DNA of 64,000 nucleotides, taken from assembly GCA_905233755.1 (NCBI GenBank), contig CAJODM010000002.1, positions 51,289 through 115,288 on the forward strand, written 5' to 3'. This document shows positions 55,964-64,000 of this stretch, piece by piece. Made by a program: the position numbers and the translations under genes. Positions within the stretch are counted from its first letter, which is position 1, and every line of letters starts with the position of its first letter. Under the pieces are notes generated by a model. That model worked only from the letters and a program-made list of their open reading frames with translations, made no database searches and was not told the origin of the DNA. The DNA is from an uncultured Ruminococcus sp. (GTDB taxonomy: Bacteria; Bacillota; Clostridia; Oscillospirales; Acutalibacteraceae).

Positions 55964-58729
55964 ATGTCTCAGGATTATAATTCCACCCTGAATCTCCCGC
56001 GTACCGATTTCCCCATGCGTGCGGGACTGCCCAAGTCCGAGCCCGAGACCCTTCGTACTTGGAACGAGGAGAAGGTCTATGATCGGCTGATCGAGAAGAA
56101 CGAGGGCAAGCCCCTGTATGTCCTTCATGACGGCCCTCCGTACGCCAACGGCGATATCCACCTCGGTACCGCGCTGAACAAGGTCCTCAAGGACATCGTC
56201 GTCCGGTACAAGAATATGTCGGGCTATCAGTCCCCCTATGTCCCCGGATGGGACACCCACGGGCTGCCCACCGAGCTCAAGGCGCGTCAGAAGGCGGGGG
56301 TCGGGAACTCGACCACCATCTCGGACGTCGAGCTGCGGCGCATCTGCCGCGAGTTCGCGCTGTCCTATGTGGACGACCAGCGTGCCGAGTTCCGTCGGCT
56401 GGGCGTGCTCGGCGAGTGGGACAATCCGTACATCACGCTCCATAAGGAGTTCGAGGCCACCCAGATCGAGATCTTCGCCAAGATGGCGTCCAAGGGACAT
56501 ATCTACCGCGGGCTCAAGCCCGTCTACTGGTGCTCCGAGTGCAAGACCGCGCTCGCCGAGGCCGAGATCGAGTACAGCGACGATCCGTGCTACTCGGTCT
56601 ATGTCAAGTTCGCCGTCACCGACGACCGCGGGCGGTTCTCCGCACTGGGGATCGACCCCGGCGCTGTCAACTTCGTCATTTGGACGACCACCACATGGAC
56701 GCTGCCTGCGAACCTTGCGATCTGTCTGGGGCCCGATTTTGACTATGCGCTGCTGCGCTGCGGCGACGAGTATTATATCATGGCGACGGAGCTTGCTGAC
56801 AGCGCGATGCAGGCCGCCGGTATCACCGACTATGAGACGGTAGCCACCTTCAAGGGCGCCGATCTCGAGTATATCAAGACCGCGCATCCGTTCCTTGATC
56901 GCGAGTCGCTCGTGATCCTCGGCGACCATGTCACGCTCGACAGCGGTACCGGATGCGTCCATACCGCGCCGGGACACGGCGTCGATGACTTCGAGGTCTG
57001 CAAGAAGTACCCCGAGATTCCGATCGTCGTCCCCGTTGACGCCGACGGACGGCTTACTGACGAGGCGGGTCGGTTCGCAGGGCTTACGACAGAAGAAGCC
57101 AACAAGCCGATCGCTCTGTACCTTACTGAGCACGGCAGGATGTTCGCCACCCAGAAGATCCGGCACCAGTACCCGCACTGCTGGCGCTGCAAGCAGCCGG
57201 TCATCTTCCGCGCGACCGACCAGTGGTTCTGCTCGGTCGACGACTTCAAGGACGACGCGTGCCGCGCGATCGACACGGTCGAGTGGGTCCCCGCGTGGGG
57301 CCGCGACCGCATCACCTCGATGGTGCGCGAGCGCAAGGACTGGTGTATCTCCCGTCAGCGCAAGTGGGGCGTGCCGATCCCGATCTTCTTCTGCGAATCC
57401 TGCGGCGAGCCCTATATCGACGAGGGCGCGATGCAGGCGGTCGCCGACCTGTTCCGCAAGGAGGGCAGCGACGCGTGGTTCACCCATCCCGCTGACGAGA
57501 TCCTCCCGAACGGCACCGTATGCCCCAAGTGCGGGCACGATCACTTCCGCAAAGAGCAGGATATCATGGATGTATGGTTCGACTCCGGTTCGACCCATGC
57601 CGCCGTGTGCAAGGCGCGCGACTATCTGCACTATCCTGCCGATATGTATCTCGAGGGCGCCGATCAGTATCGCGGCTGGTTCCAGAGCTCGCTGCTGACC
57701 TCGGTCGCCGTCAACGGCATCGCTCCCTATCGGACCGTCCTGACCCACGGATGGGTCGTCGACGGCGAGGGCCGCAAGATGAGCAAATCGCTCGGCAACG
57801 GCATCGAGCCCCAGGAGATCGTCGATCAGTACGGCGCGGATATCCTTCGGCTGTGGGTCGCGTCCAGCGACTATCACGCCGATATCCGTATCTCAAAGGA
57901 TATCCTAAAGCAGCTCTCCGAGGCCTACCGCAAGATCCGCAACACTGCGCGCTATATCCTCGGCAACCTGTTCGACTTCGATCCCGAGCGCGATATGGTA
58001 TCGACCGACGATATGCTGCCCATCGACAAGTGGGCGATCGTCAAGCTCAACGAGCTGATCGACAAGGTGCGCGCGGGGTATGAGGCGTATGAGTTCCACC
58101 AGGTCTATCACGCCGTGCACAACTTCTGTGTCGTCGATATGAGCAACTTCTACCTCGATGTGCTCAAGGATCGGCTCTATACCGAGCGTGCCGACAGCAT
58201 GGCGCGCCGCGCCGCCCAGTCGGCGATGTTCCTGATCCTTGACGCGCTCGTGCGGATGATCACCCCGATCCTCGCCTATACCTCGGACGAGATCTGGCGC
58301 TATATGCCGCACCGCTCGTGTGACGATACCGCCCACGTTGTGTTCAACGATATGCCCCGGCCGATCCCCCTGTCTGTGGATGACAGCTTTATCGCCTCGT
58401 GGGATCGCATCCATCAGCTGCGCGATACCGTCAAGCGCTCGCTCGAGACCGTCATCAAGGACAAGACGCTCAAGAGCTCGCTCGAGGCGGCAATCATCCT
58501 GAAAGCGTCGGGCGAAGAGTACCGCTTTATCGAGAGCGTGCTGCCCCAGCTCAAGACGGCGTTCATCGTCTCGGATGTAGAGCTTGTCGAGAACGACGGC
58601 GAGCTCCTGGTTGAAGTCAGAAAGGCATCGGGCGAGAAGTGTGAACGCTGCTGGTCCTATTCCGATACCGTCGGATGTGATCACGATCATCCGACGCTGT
58701 GCGACCGCTGTGCCGCTACTTTGCGCTGA
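55964..58729 (+). CDS. ileS: Isoleucyl-tRNA synthetase
   Basis: 'HDGPPYANGDIHLGTALNKVLKDIVVRYK', 'KMSKSLGNGIEPQEIV', C-terminal 'CERCW...CDRC'. Confidence 0.98.
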   Translation: MSQDYNSTLNLPRTDFPMRAGLPKSEPETLRTWNEEKVYDRLIEKNEGKPLYVLHDGPPYANGDIHLGTALNKVLKDIVVRYKNMSGYQSPYVPGWDTHGLPTELKARQKAGVGNSTTISDVELRRICREFALSYVDDQRAEFRRLGVLGEWDNPYITLHKEFEATQIEIFAKMASKGHIYRGLKPVYWCSECKTALAEAEIEYSDDPCYSVYVKFAVTDDRGRFSALGIDPGAVNFVIWTTTTWTLPANLAICLGPDFDYALLRCGDEYYIMATELADSAMQAAGITDYETVATFKGADLEYIKTAHPFLDRESLVILGDHVTLDSGTGCVHTAPGHGVDDFEVCKKYPEIPIVVPVDADGRLTDEAGRFAGLTTEEANKPIALYLTEHGRMFATQKIRHQYPHCWRCKQPVIFRATDQWFCSVDDFKDDACRAIDTVEWVPAWGRDRITSMVRERKDWCISRQRKWGVPIPIFFCESCGEPYIDEGAMQAVADLFRKEGSDAWFTHPADEILPNGTVCPKCGHDHFRKEQDIMDVWFDSGSTHAAVCKARDYLHYPADMYLEGADQYRGWFQSSLLTSVAVNGIAPYRTVLTHGWVVDGEGRKMSKSLGNGIEPQEIVDQYGADILRLWVASSDYHADIRISKDILKQLSEAYRKIRNTARYILGNLFDFDPERDMVSTDDMLPIDKWAIVKLNELIDKVRAGYEAYEFHQVYHAVHNFCVVDMSNFYLDVLKDRLYTERADSMARRAAQSAMFLILDALVRMITPILAYTSDEIWRYMPHRSCDDTAHVVFNDMPRPIPLSVDDSFIASWDRIHQLRDTVKRSLETVIKDKTLKSSLEAAIILKASGEEYRFIESVLPQLKTAFIVSDVELVENDGELLVEVRKASGEKCERCWSYSDTVGCDHDHPTLCDRCAATLR

Positions 58730-58816
58730 CAGCGGCTGCCGTAAAGCATCTATAGCGCGGTGTATCTTTCCTGTTATGTCAGATACGCCGCGTTTTCTGG
58801 AAGGAGGGTATTAGAT

Positions 58817-59281
58817 ATGCCGGTGCTGTATCTGTGCATCATCGCGCTGATCGCTGCCGTCGACCAAGCGCTGAAATACCTCGTTGTCATCTATGTCCGG
58901 CCCGTCGGCACAGTGACCGCCGTGCCGTATCTGCTCGACCTTGTCTATGCCGAGAACCGCGGGGTGGCGTTCGGGCTGTTCCAGGACGCGCGGTGGTTCT
59001 TCATCATCGTGACCGTGGCGGTGATCGTGCTGTTCGGCGTGCTGCTCGTTCGCTATCGGGATCGCAGCCGGATGTTCTGCATCGCCTGCTCGCTGATCGT
59101 CGGCGGCGGGATCGGCAACCTGATCGACCGGATCTTTCGCGGATTTGTGATCGACTATCTGCAGCTGAGCTTCTTTCCGCCGGTGTGCAACTTTGCCGAC
59201 TACTGCATCACCGCCGGCTCCGTGGTGCTGGTGATCTATCTGCTGTTCTTCTACAAGGACAAGAAGGAACGCTCGCTATGA
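58817..59281 (+). CDS. lspA: Lipoprotein signal peptidase
   Basis: 'ALIAAVDQALKYLVV', 'VYAENRGVAFGLFQDAR', 'GGGIGNLIDRIFRGFVIDYL', 'FNxAD'-like 'CNFADYCITAG'; start at 58817. Confidence 0.96.
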   Translation: MPVLYLCIIALIAAVDQALKYLVVIYVRPVGTVTAVPYLLDLVYAENRGVAFGLFQDARWFFIIVTVAVIVLFGVLLVRYRDRSRMFCIACSLIVGGGIGNLIDRIFRGFVIDYLQLSFFPPVCNFADYCITAGSVVLVIYLLFFYKDKKERSL

Positions 59282-60189
59282 CATACACGTTCGTCGCCGC
59301 GGAGCATGATCGGGATGTCCGGATCGACAAATTTCTCTCAGAGAATATTCCCGACCATACCCGCTCGTCGCTGCTGCGGCTGTTCGATGACGGCGGGGTG
59401 CGCGTCAACGGGGAGCAGGTCTCTAAGAGCTGGCGGCTTTCTTTGGGCGATAGGGTAGAGGCGATCCTCCCCGAGCCGGTCGGGCTCGATGTGCTGCCCG
59501 AGGATATCCCCCTGTCGATCCTCTATGAGGACGATGACCTGATCGTCGTCAACAAGCCCAAGGGCATGGTGGTGCATCCGGCACCCGGCAACCCGTCGGG
59601 CACGCTCGTAAACGCGCTTTTGTATCACTGTCGCGATTCTCTGTCGGGGATCAACGGCGTGCTGCGCCCGGGGATCGTCCACCGTATCGACAAGGACACC
59701 TCGGGGCTGTTGATGGTCGCAAAGAACGATACAGCGCACCGCGCGCTTGCCGATCAGATATCCTCGCACAGCTTTCGACGCGAGTATCTTGCGATCGTGT
59801 ACGGCTGTCCTGATGCACAGGGCGTTGTGAACGCGCCGATCGGGCGGCACCGCACCGACCGCAAGCGCATGGCTGTCATCGAGCAAAACAGCAAGGACGC
59901 CGTCACCGCGTACACGGTGCTCGAGCGGCTGTCGGGCTTTGCACTTGTGCGCTGTACGCTCCATACCGGCCGCACCCACCAGATCCGCGTCCATATGGCG
60001 CATATCGGGCATCCGGTGGCGGGCGATCCCGTCTACGGTCCCAAGAAGGTCATCACATCCCTGTGCGGTCAGGCGCTGCATGCTACTACCCTCGGGTTTG
60101 TCCATCCGTCAACGGGTACATATATGGAGTTTCACTGTGAGCCGCCCGCGGTGTTCACCGAGTTTCTGCGCTCTCACAGGATATCATGA
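59278..60189 (+). CDS. rluD: Pseudouridine synthase, RluD family
   Basis: 'VNKPKGMVVHPAPGNPSGTLVNALLYH', 'PGIVHRIDKDTSGLLMVAKND', 'GRTHQIRVHMAHIGHPVAGDPVYG'. Confidence 0.96.
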   Translation: MTYTFVAAEHDRDVRIDKFLSENIPDHTRSSLLRLFDDGGVRVNGEQVSKSWRLSLGDRVEAILPEPVGLDVLPEDIPLSILYEDDDLIVVNKPKGMVVHPAPGNPSGTLVNALLYHCRDSLSGINGVLRPGIVHRIDKDTSGLLMVAKNDTAHRALADQISSHSFRREYLAIVYGCPDAQGVVNAPIGRHRTDRKRMAVIEQNSKDAVTAYTVLERLSGFALVRCTLHTGRTHQIRVHMAHIGHPVAGDPVYGPKKVITSLCGQALHATTLGFVHPSTGTYMEFHCEPPAVFTEFLRSHRIS

Positions 60190-60263
60190 GCATCGAGCCG
60201 AATCACCCTCTCGTGGTTCGGGTCGGTGCGATTTGTTGTTATAAGATTCAATCTTGCTTATCA

Positions 60264-60308
60264 GAAGAAAAAGAATAGTACGTTTTCTTCTTCCTATTCT
60301 TTTTCTTC
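60264..60308 (+). repeat. 15-bp perfect inverted repeat (AT-rich), possible weak terminator of rluD
   Basis: GAAGAAAAAGAATAG - 15 nt - CTATTCTTTTTCTTC, followed by a pyrimidine tract. Confidence 0.7.
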
Positions 60309-60333
60309 TTCTTTTTCTTTTTATTGGTTGTTC

Positions 60334-60492
60334 GGGGTTGTTTTGAGAACAACGGGGGTTGTTTTAAGAACAAGGGGGGTTGTTTTAAGAACAAGGGGGG
60401 TTGTTTTAAGAACAAGGGGGGTTGTTTTAAGAACAAGGGGGGTTGTTTTATGAACAAGGGGGGTTGTTTTATGAACAAGGGGGGTTGTTTTT
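60334..60492 (+). repeat. Tandem array of 20-21-bp units, 7 full copies plus one partial
   Basis: Consensus GGGGGGTTGTTTTAAGAACAA; last two full copies have TTGTTTTATGAACAA; G-run grows 4, 5, then 6. Confidence 0.97.
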
Positions 60493-60520
60493 GCTCTACC
60501 GATGGTTGTTGTGCTATACT
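60491..60520 (+). promoter_or_regulatory. Candidate extended -10 promoter directly after the tandem array
   Basis: TTGCTC-18 nt-TATACT preceded by TGC. Confidence 0.4.
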
Positions 60521-60695
60521 CCGTTATGGCGGGATGTTCTGCGGTGCCTGCGGCTTTATAGCACGGCTGAGACCTCCTTTCACCTATGGCGCCGATTCAC
60601 CGAAAATTGCATATCAGACTGCAACAGACGGGATGAATATTTTGTAAACAATTCTGCCGCATTTCAGCTCCCTGTCACGAATGTGAAAAAAACAC

Positions 60696-60724
60696 TTGAT
60701 TTCTCCCGCTCTTTGTGCTAGAAT
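60696..60724 (+). promoter_or_regulatory. Promoter of rplS
   Basis: TTGATT-17 nt-TAGAAT with TGC extended -10. Confidence 0.7.
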
Positions 60725-60729
60725 AGGAA

Positions 60730-60864
60730 AGCATTTGGAACCGTCGCTTGGTTGACGGGGTTCAAATCTGGACAAATGTTCAAATTTGAAGCGGATAGTC
60801 CTCTGCGGTCAACCGCCCCTACAGCGGAACGCGCATGAATGTCTGAACGAACTAGGAGGAAATT
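60730..60864 (+). ncRNA. Putative structured rplS (L19-type) leader
   Basis: GAACCGTC/GACGGGGTTC hairpin; GGTTGAC (60750-60756) complementary to GTCAACC (60808-60814); position just upstream of rplS. Confidence 0.5.
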
Positions 60865-61212
60865 ATGGACGCATTAAAAATCATTTCACAGAGCTCCGTC
60901 AAGGAGACCGTACCCGAGTTCGGCATCGGCGATACCGTTCGCGTTTCCGTGAACATCCGCGAGGGTGAGCGCGAGAGGATCCAGATGTTCGAGGGCACCG
61001 TGATCGCGAAGCGCGGCTCCGGCGTTGCCGAGACGTTCACCGTTCGCCGTGTATCATACGGCGTCGGCGTCGAGCGTGTCTTTCCGCTGCATTCCCCGAA
61101 CGTCGTCGACGTGAAGGTCGTGCGCTACGGTAAGGTTCGCCGCAGCAAGCTGTACTATCTGCGTGACCGCGTCGGCAAGGCGGCCAAGGTCAAGGAGCAG
61201 ATCCGCAAGTAA
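60865..61212 (+). CDS. rplS: Ribosomal protein bL19
   Basis: '[37 protein letters not shown]'. Confidence 0.98.
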   Translation: MDALKIISQSSVKETVPEFGIGDTVRVSVNIREGERERIQMFEGTVIAKRGSGVAETFTVRRVSYGVGVERVFPLHSPNVVDVKVVRYGKVRRSKLYYLRDRVGKAAKVKEQIRK

Positions 61213-61224
61213 TCATCGGTTCTA

Positions 61225-61251
61225 AAAGGGGCTTATCATAGCCCCTTTTTT
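61225..61251 (+). terminator. Intrinsic terminator of rplS
   Basis: AAAGGGGCT-TATCAT-AGCCCCTTTTTT. Confidence 0.9.
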
Positions 61252-61269
61252 GCTACAGGAAGTGGTTGT

Positions 61270-61917
61270 ATGAAAATTGACGATCAGATGTATGAGGATA
61301 TCTTTGCCGAGGAGGACGTGACCGAACACGTCACACTCAACAAGAGCGAAGCCACCGCCACGGTGCTCGACTGGGCGGGGTCGCTGTTTGCTGCGCTGGT
61401 GGTCGTGCTGCTGGTGATGACGTTTCTGTTCCGCGTGATCGACGTGGACGGCACCTCGATGGAGTCGACGCTCATCGACTCGGACAAGGTGATCATCACC
61501 AACCTCTTCTACACCCCGCACAACGGCGACGTCGTGGTCATCAGCCACGGCGAAGAGTACGAGAAACCCCTCGTCAAGCGCGTCATCGCCACCGAGGGCC
61601 AGACGCTGCGGATCGACTTTGATACCCAGCAGGTCTATGTCGACGGCGTGCTGCTGGACGAGACGTATATCCAGGGCAACACCATCCCGGGAGATGCCGA
61701 GATCCCCGAGGTCATCCCCGAGGGCAAGGTGTTTGTCATGGGAGATAACCGCACCGTATCGCTCGACAGCCGCTATCACGAGATCGGGCTGATCAATGTG
61801 ACCGACATCATCGGCAAGGCACAGCTCGTCATCATTCCGCATAGCTATGAGAACACCGAGTTCGGCGCTGTGCCCAAGCTCGACTTTTCCAAGATTCGCT
61901 ATATCTACAGCGATTGA
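61270..61917 (+). CDS. lepB: Signal peptidase I
   Basis: 'DVDGTSMESTLIDSDKVII', 'LVKRVIATEGQTLRI', 'VFVMGDNRTVSLDSRYHEIG'. Confidence 0.97.
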   Translation: MKIDDQMYEDIFAEEDVTEHVTLNKSEATATVLDWAGSLFAALVVVLLVMTFLFRVIDVDGTSMESTLIDSDKVIITNLFYTPHNGDVVVISHGEEYEKPLVKRVIATEGQTLRIDFDTQQVYVDGVLLDETYIQGNTIPGDAEIPEVIPEGKVFVMGDNRTVSLDSRYHEIGLINVTDIIGKAQLVIIPHSYENTEFGAVPKLDFSKIRYIYSD

Positions 61918-61925
61918 TAGTTTGA

Positions 61926-61957
61926 CCGAAAGCCCTGCTCACTCGAGCGGGCTTTCT
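61926..61957 (+). terminator. Intercistronic hairpin / weak terminator
   Basis: GAAAGCCCT-GCTC-ACTC-GAGC-GGGCTTTC. Confidence 0.6.
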
Positions 61958-61978
61958 TAGAAACAGGGAAGTGATTTG

Positions 61979-62842
61979 ATGGACAATATGCAGAACATCC
62001 AGTGGTTCCCCGGGCATATGACCAAGACCCGCCGCGCGATCACGCGGGACCTATCGCTCGTGGATGCGGTGATCGAGGTGCTCGATGCGCGCATACCGCT
62101 CAGCTCCCGCAACCCCGATATCGCCGCGCTCATCGGCAACACCCCGTCGGTCATCCTGCTCAACAAGTGTGATATGGCGGATCCTGCCGCCACCCGCCGC
62201 TGGGTCGACGCGCTGTCGGGTGATCGTACCGCAGCGCTCGCCGTCAACTGCAAGACGGGCCTCGGGGTCGACAAGCTACAGCCCCTGCTGCAGCGGCTGC
62301 TGAGCGACAAGCTCGATGGTTTACGGCGCAAGGGTATGCTAAACCCATCCATGCGCGCGATGATCGTCGGCATCCCCAACGTCGGCAAGTCCACGTTCAT
62401 CAACCGGATCGCCGGCCGCAACAAGGCGAAGGCGTCCGACCGCCCCGGCGTGACGCGCGGGAACCAGTGGTTCACTGTCTCAAAGGGGTTCGAGATCCTC
62501 GATACCCCCGGGGTACTGTGGCCCAAGTTCGACGATCCGCAGGTGGGCGAACGGCTCGCCTTCACCGGCGCGATCAAGGACAACATCATGGATATCGAGC
62601 TGCTCGCCGTGCGGCTGCTCGATTTGCTCAGGGTGCTGCGCCCGACAGCATTTATCGAGCGATTTCGGCTTTCTGACGAGGAGCTGATGCTAAGTAGCTA
62701 TGATCTGCTATCGCTGATCGCGTCGCGCCGCGGGATGCTCGTGCGCGGGGGAGAGGCGGACACCGAACGCGCGTCGGCGATGCTGCTCGACGAGTTCCGC
62801 TCGTCAAAGCTCGGCAGGATCACCCTGGAGCTGCCGTCATGA
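61979..62842 (+). CDS. rbgA: Ribosome biogenesis GTPase YlqF/RbgA
   Basis: 'IQWFPGHMTKTRRAI', 'VEVLDARIPLSSRNP'-type, 'LLNKCDMAD', 'GIPNVGKSTFINRIAG'. Confidence 0.96.
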   Translation: MDNMQNIQWFPGHMTKTRRAITRDLSLVDAVIEVLDARIPLSSRNPDIAALIGNTPSVILLNKCDMADPAATRRWVDALSGDRTAALAVNCKTGLGVDKLQPLLQRLLSDKLDGLRRKGMLNPSMRAMIVGIPNVGKSTFINRIAGRNKAKASDRPGVTRGNQWFTVSKGFEILDTPGVLWPKFDDPQVGERLAFTGAIKDNIMDIELLAVRLLDLLRVLRPTAFIERFRLSDEELMLSSYDLLSLIASRRGMLVRGGEADTERASAMLLDEFRSSKLGRITLELPS

Positions 62843-63459
62843 CCGCTCGGGATACGGGGGCCGAGATGCTCCTCTTCGAGAAAGCGGCATATGATAACGG
62901 CTATACCGCCGTCTGCGGCGTGGACGAGGCGGGTCGAGGACCGCTCGCCGGCCCCGTGTGCGCCGCTGCCGTCATCCTGCCCCGGGGACATATGATCGAG
63001 GGCGTCAACGACAGCAAGAAGTTATCTGAGAAGAAGCGCGAACAGCTATTCGATGTCATTATCGAGGAGGCGGTCGCGTGTTCGGTCGCGTTCGGCACGG
63101 TCGACGAGATCGAGCGCGACAACATCCTGTCCGCCACTATGAACACCATGCGCCGCGCGATCATGGGGCTGAAGGTGCGCCCCGACTATGCCATGATCGA
63201 CGGCAACCGCCTGCCACAGCTCTCGATCCCTGCCGAGTATATCGTCAAGGGGGATTCTCGCTCGCTGTCAATTGCCGCCGCGTCGATACTGGCCAAGGTC
63301 TCGAGGGATCGGCTGATGCTGCGCTATGCCGAAGAGTATCCGCAGTACGGGTTCGAGCTGCACAAGGGCTACGGCACCAAGCTCCACGTCGAGCGCATCC
63401 GCACCTACGGCCCCTGTCCGATCCATCGGATGAGCTTTCTGAAGAAGATCCTGTCATGA
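62839..63459 (+). CDS. rnhB: Ribonuclease HII
   Basis: 'CGVDEAGRGPLAGPVCAAAVILP', 'VNDSKKLSEKKRE'. Confidence 0.97.
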   Translation: MTARDTGAEMLLFEKAAYDNGYTAVCGVDEAGRGPLAGPVCAAAVILPRGHMIEGVNDSKKLSEKKREQLFDVIIEEAVACSVAFGTVDEIERDNILSATMNTMRRAIMGLKVRPDYAMIDGNRLPQLSIPAEYIVKGDSRSLSIAAASILAKVSRDRLMLRYAEEYPQYGFELHKGYGTKLHVERIRTYGPCPIHRMSFLKKILS

Positions 63460-63848
63460 CCTATACGGATAACAGGACGTTCGGGATGCTCGGCGAACGT
63501 GCGGCGGCCAAGTACCTGAGGCATCAGGGGTACAAAATTCTAGAGAAGAATTATAAGACCGCTGTCGGCGAGGTGGATATCATCGCCCGACAGGGGGATA
63601 TCGTTGCGTTCATCGAGGTCAAGACCCGCGCCGTGTCGCCGTTTATCTCGGGGGTCTATGCGGTCGACAGCAGCAAGCGGGCGCATATCCTGCGTACCGC
63701 GTCGCTCTATCTGCAGCAGACGGGGATGACGCTCCAGCCGCGGTTCGATATCATCGAGGTCGAGCTCGACCGCACCACCCATAGGGTGCAGAAGATCGAA
63801 CACTATCCCGATGCCTTCTCCCAGACGGAGAGCTACGGGAGATACTGA
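63456..63848 (+). CDS. yraN: UPF0102 family (YraN) endonuclease-like protein
   Basis: 'LGERAAAKYLRHQGYKILEKNYKTAVGEVDIIARQGDIVAFIEVKTR'; start at 63456. Confidence 0.94.
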   Translation: MTYTDNRTFGMLGERAAAKYLRHQGYKILEKNYKTAVGEVDIIARQGDIVAFIEVKTRAVSPFISGVYAVDSSKRAHILRTASLYLQQTGMTLQPRFDIIEVELDRTTHRVQKIEHYPDAFSQTESYGRY

Positions 63849-63909
63849 TATCAGTGAAGAATGAAGAATGAAAAGTGAAGAATTGAAAGTTGTATAGTAA
63901 AACTGTTAG

Positions 63910-63951
63910 GTCAGCACATAGGTAAGTGGATAGTGTCAGCACATAGGTAAG
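63910..63951 (+). repeat. Two copies of a 17-bp direct repeat at 25-bp spacing
   Basis: GTCAGCACATAGGTAAG at 63910-63926 and 63935-63951. Confidence 0.9.
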
Positions 63952-64000
63952 CCTGTGGGTAATACAGGTAAGGCAATATGAACCGATGAGGAAGATGGAA

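Noticed and set aside
55910-57877. 655-aa minus-strand ORF opposite ileS
   Set aside because: Antisense shadow of ileS.
60334-60492. Possible CRISPR array
   Set aside because: Units are contiguous with no variable spacers and no cas genes nearby.
60226-60647. Heptad-repeat ORFs (RTRGVVL / NKGGCFK / FLKQPPL) over the tandem array
   Set aside because: Open in several frames on both strands only because the repeat period is 21 bp; no convincing RBS or conserved flank.

Overview
The 64 kb window looks like one contiguous chromosomal segment of a high-GC, probably spore-forming Clostridia/Oscillospiraceae-type Firmicute (GerW/YtfJ, YunB, SepF, DivIVA and YlmH are present; lineage is inferred from gene content only). 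About 60 genes can be supported. Most are housekeeping: scpAB, infC-rpmI-rplT, dprA-topA-trmFO, plsX-rnc-radical SAM-smc-ftsY, rdgB-yhbY-yqeK-rsfS-leuS, rpsU, efp, miaB-ylbF-mutS-mutL-miaA, adaptor-yggS-sepF-ylmH-divIVA-ileS-lspA-rluD, rplS-lepB-rbgA-rnhB-yraN. Accessory or metabolic parts are a transcarboxylase-like three-gene operon, a modABC plus molybdenum-cofactor cluster with a divergent IclR regulator, and a secreted GH13 amylase with a C-terminal dockerin. Points most worth follow-up: (1) the dockerin-bearing amylase, which suggests an amylosome-like complex; (2) the 12S/1.3S/5S-like biotin operon; (3) a 21-bp palindromic G-run tandem array upstream of rplS; (4) infC and an Elp3-like radical SAM gene that appear to start at ATC and ATT; (5) hairpins that could hide the ribosome-binding sites or start codons of sodC and a DUF378 gene; (6) an orphan HlyD-like adaptor embedded in the division cluster. 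I did not see a CRISPR array, tRNA, rRNA, transposase or obvious defence system. All family calls are by eye, without database searches.
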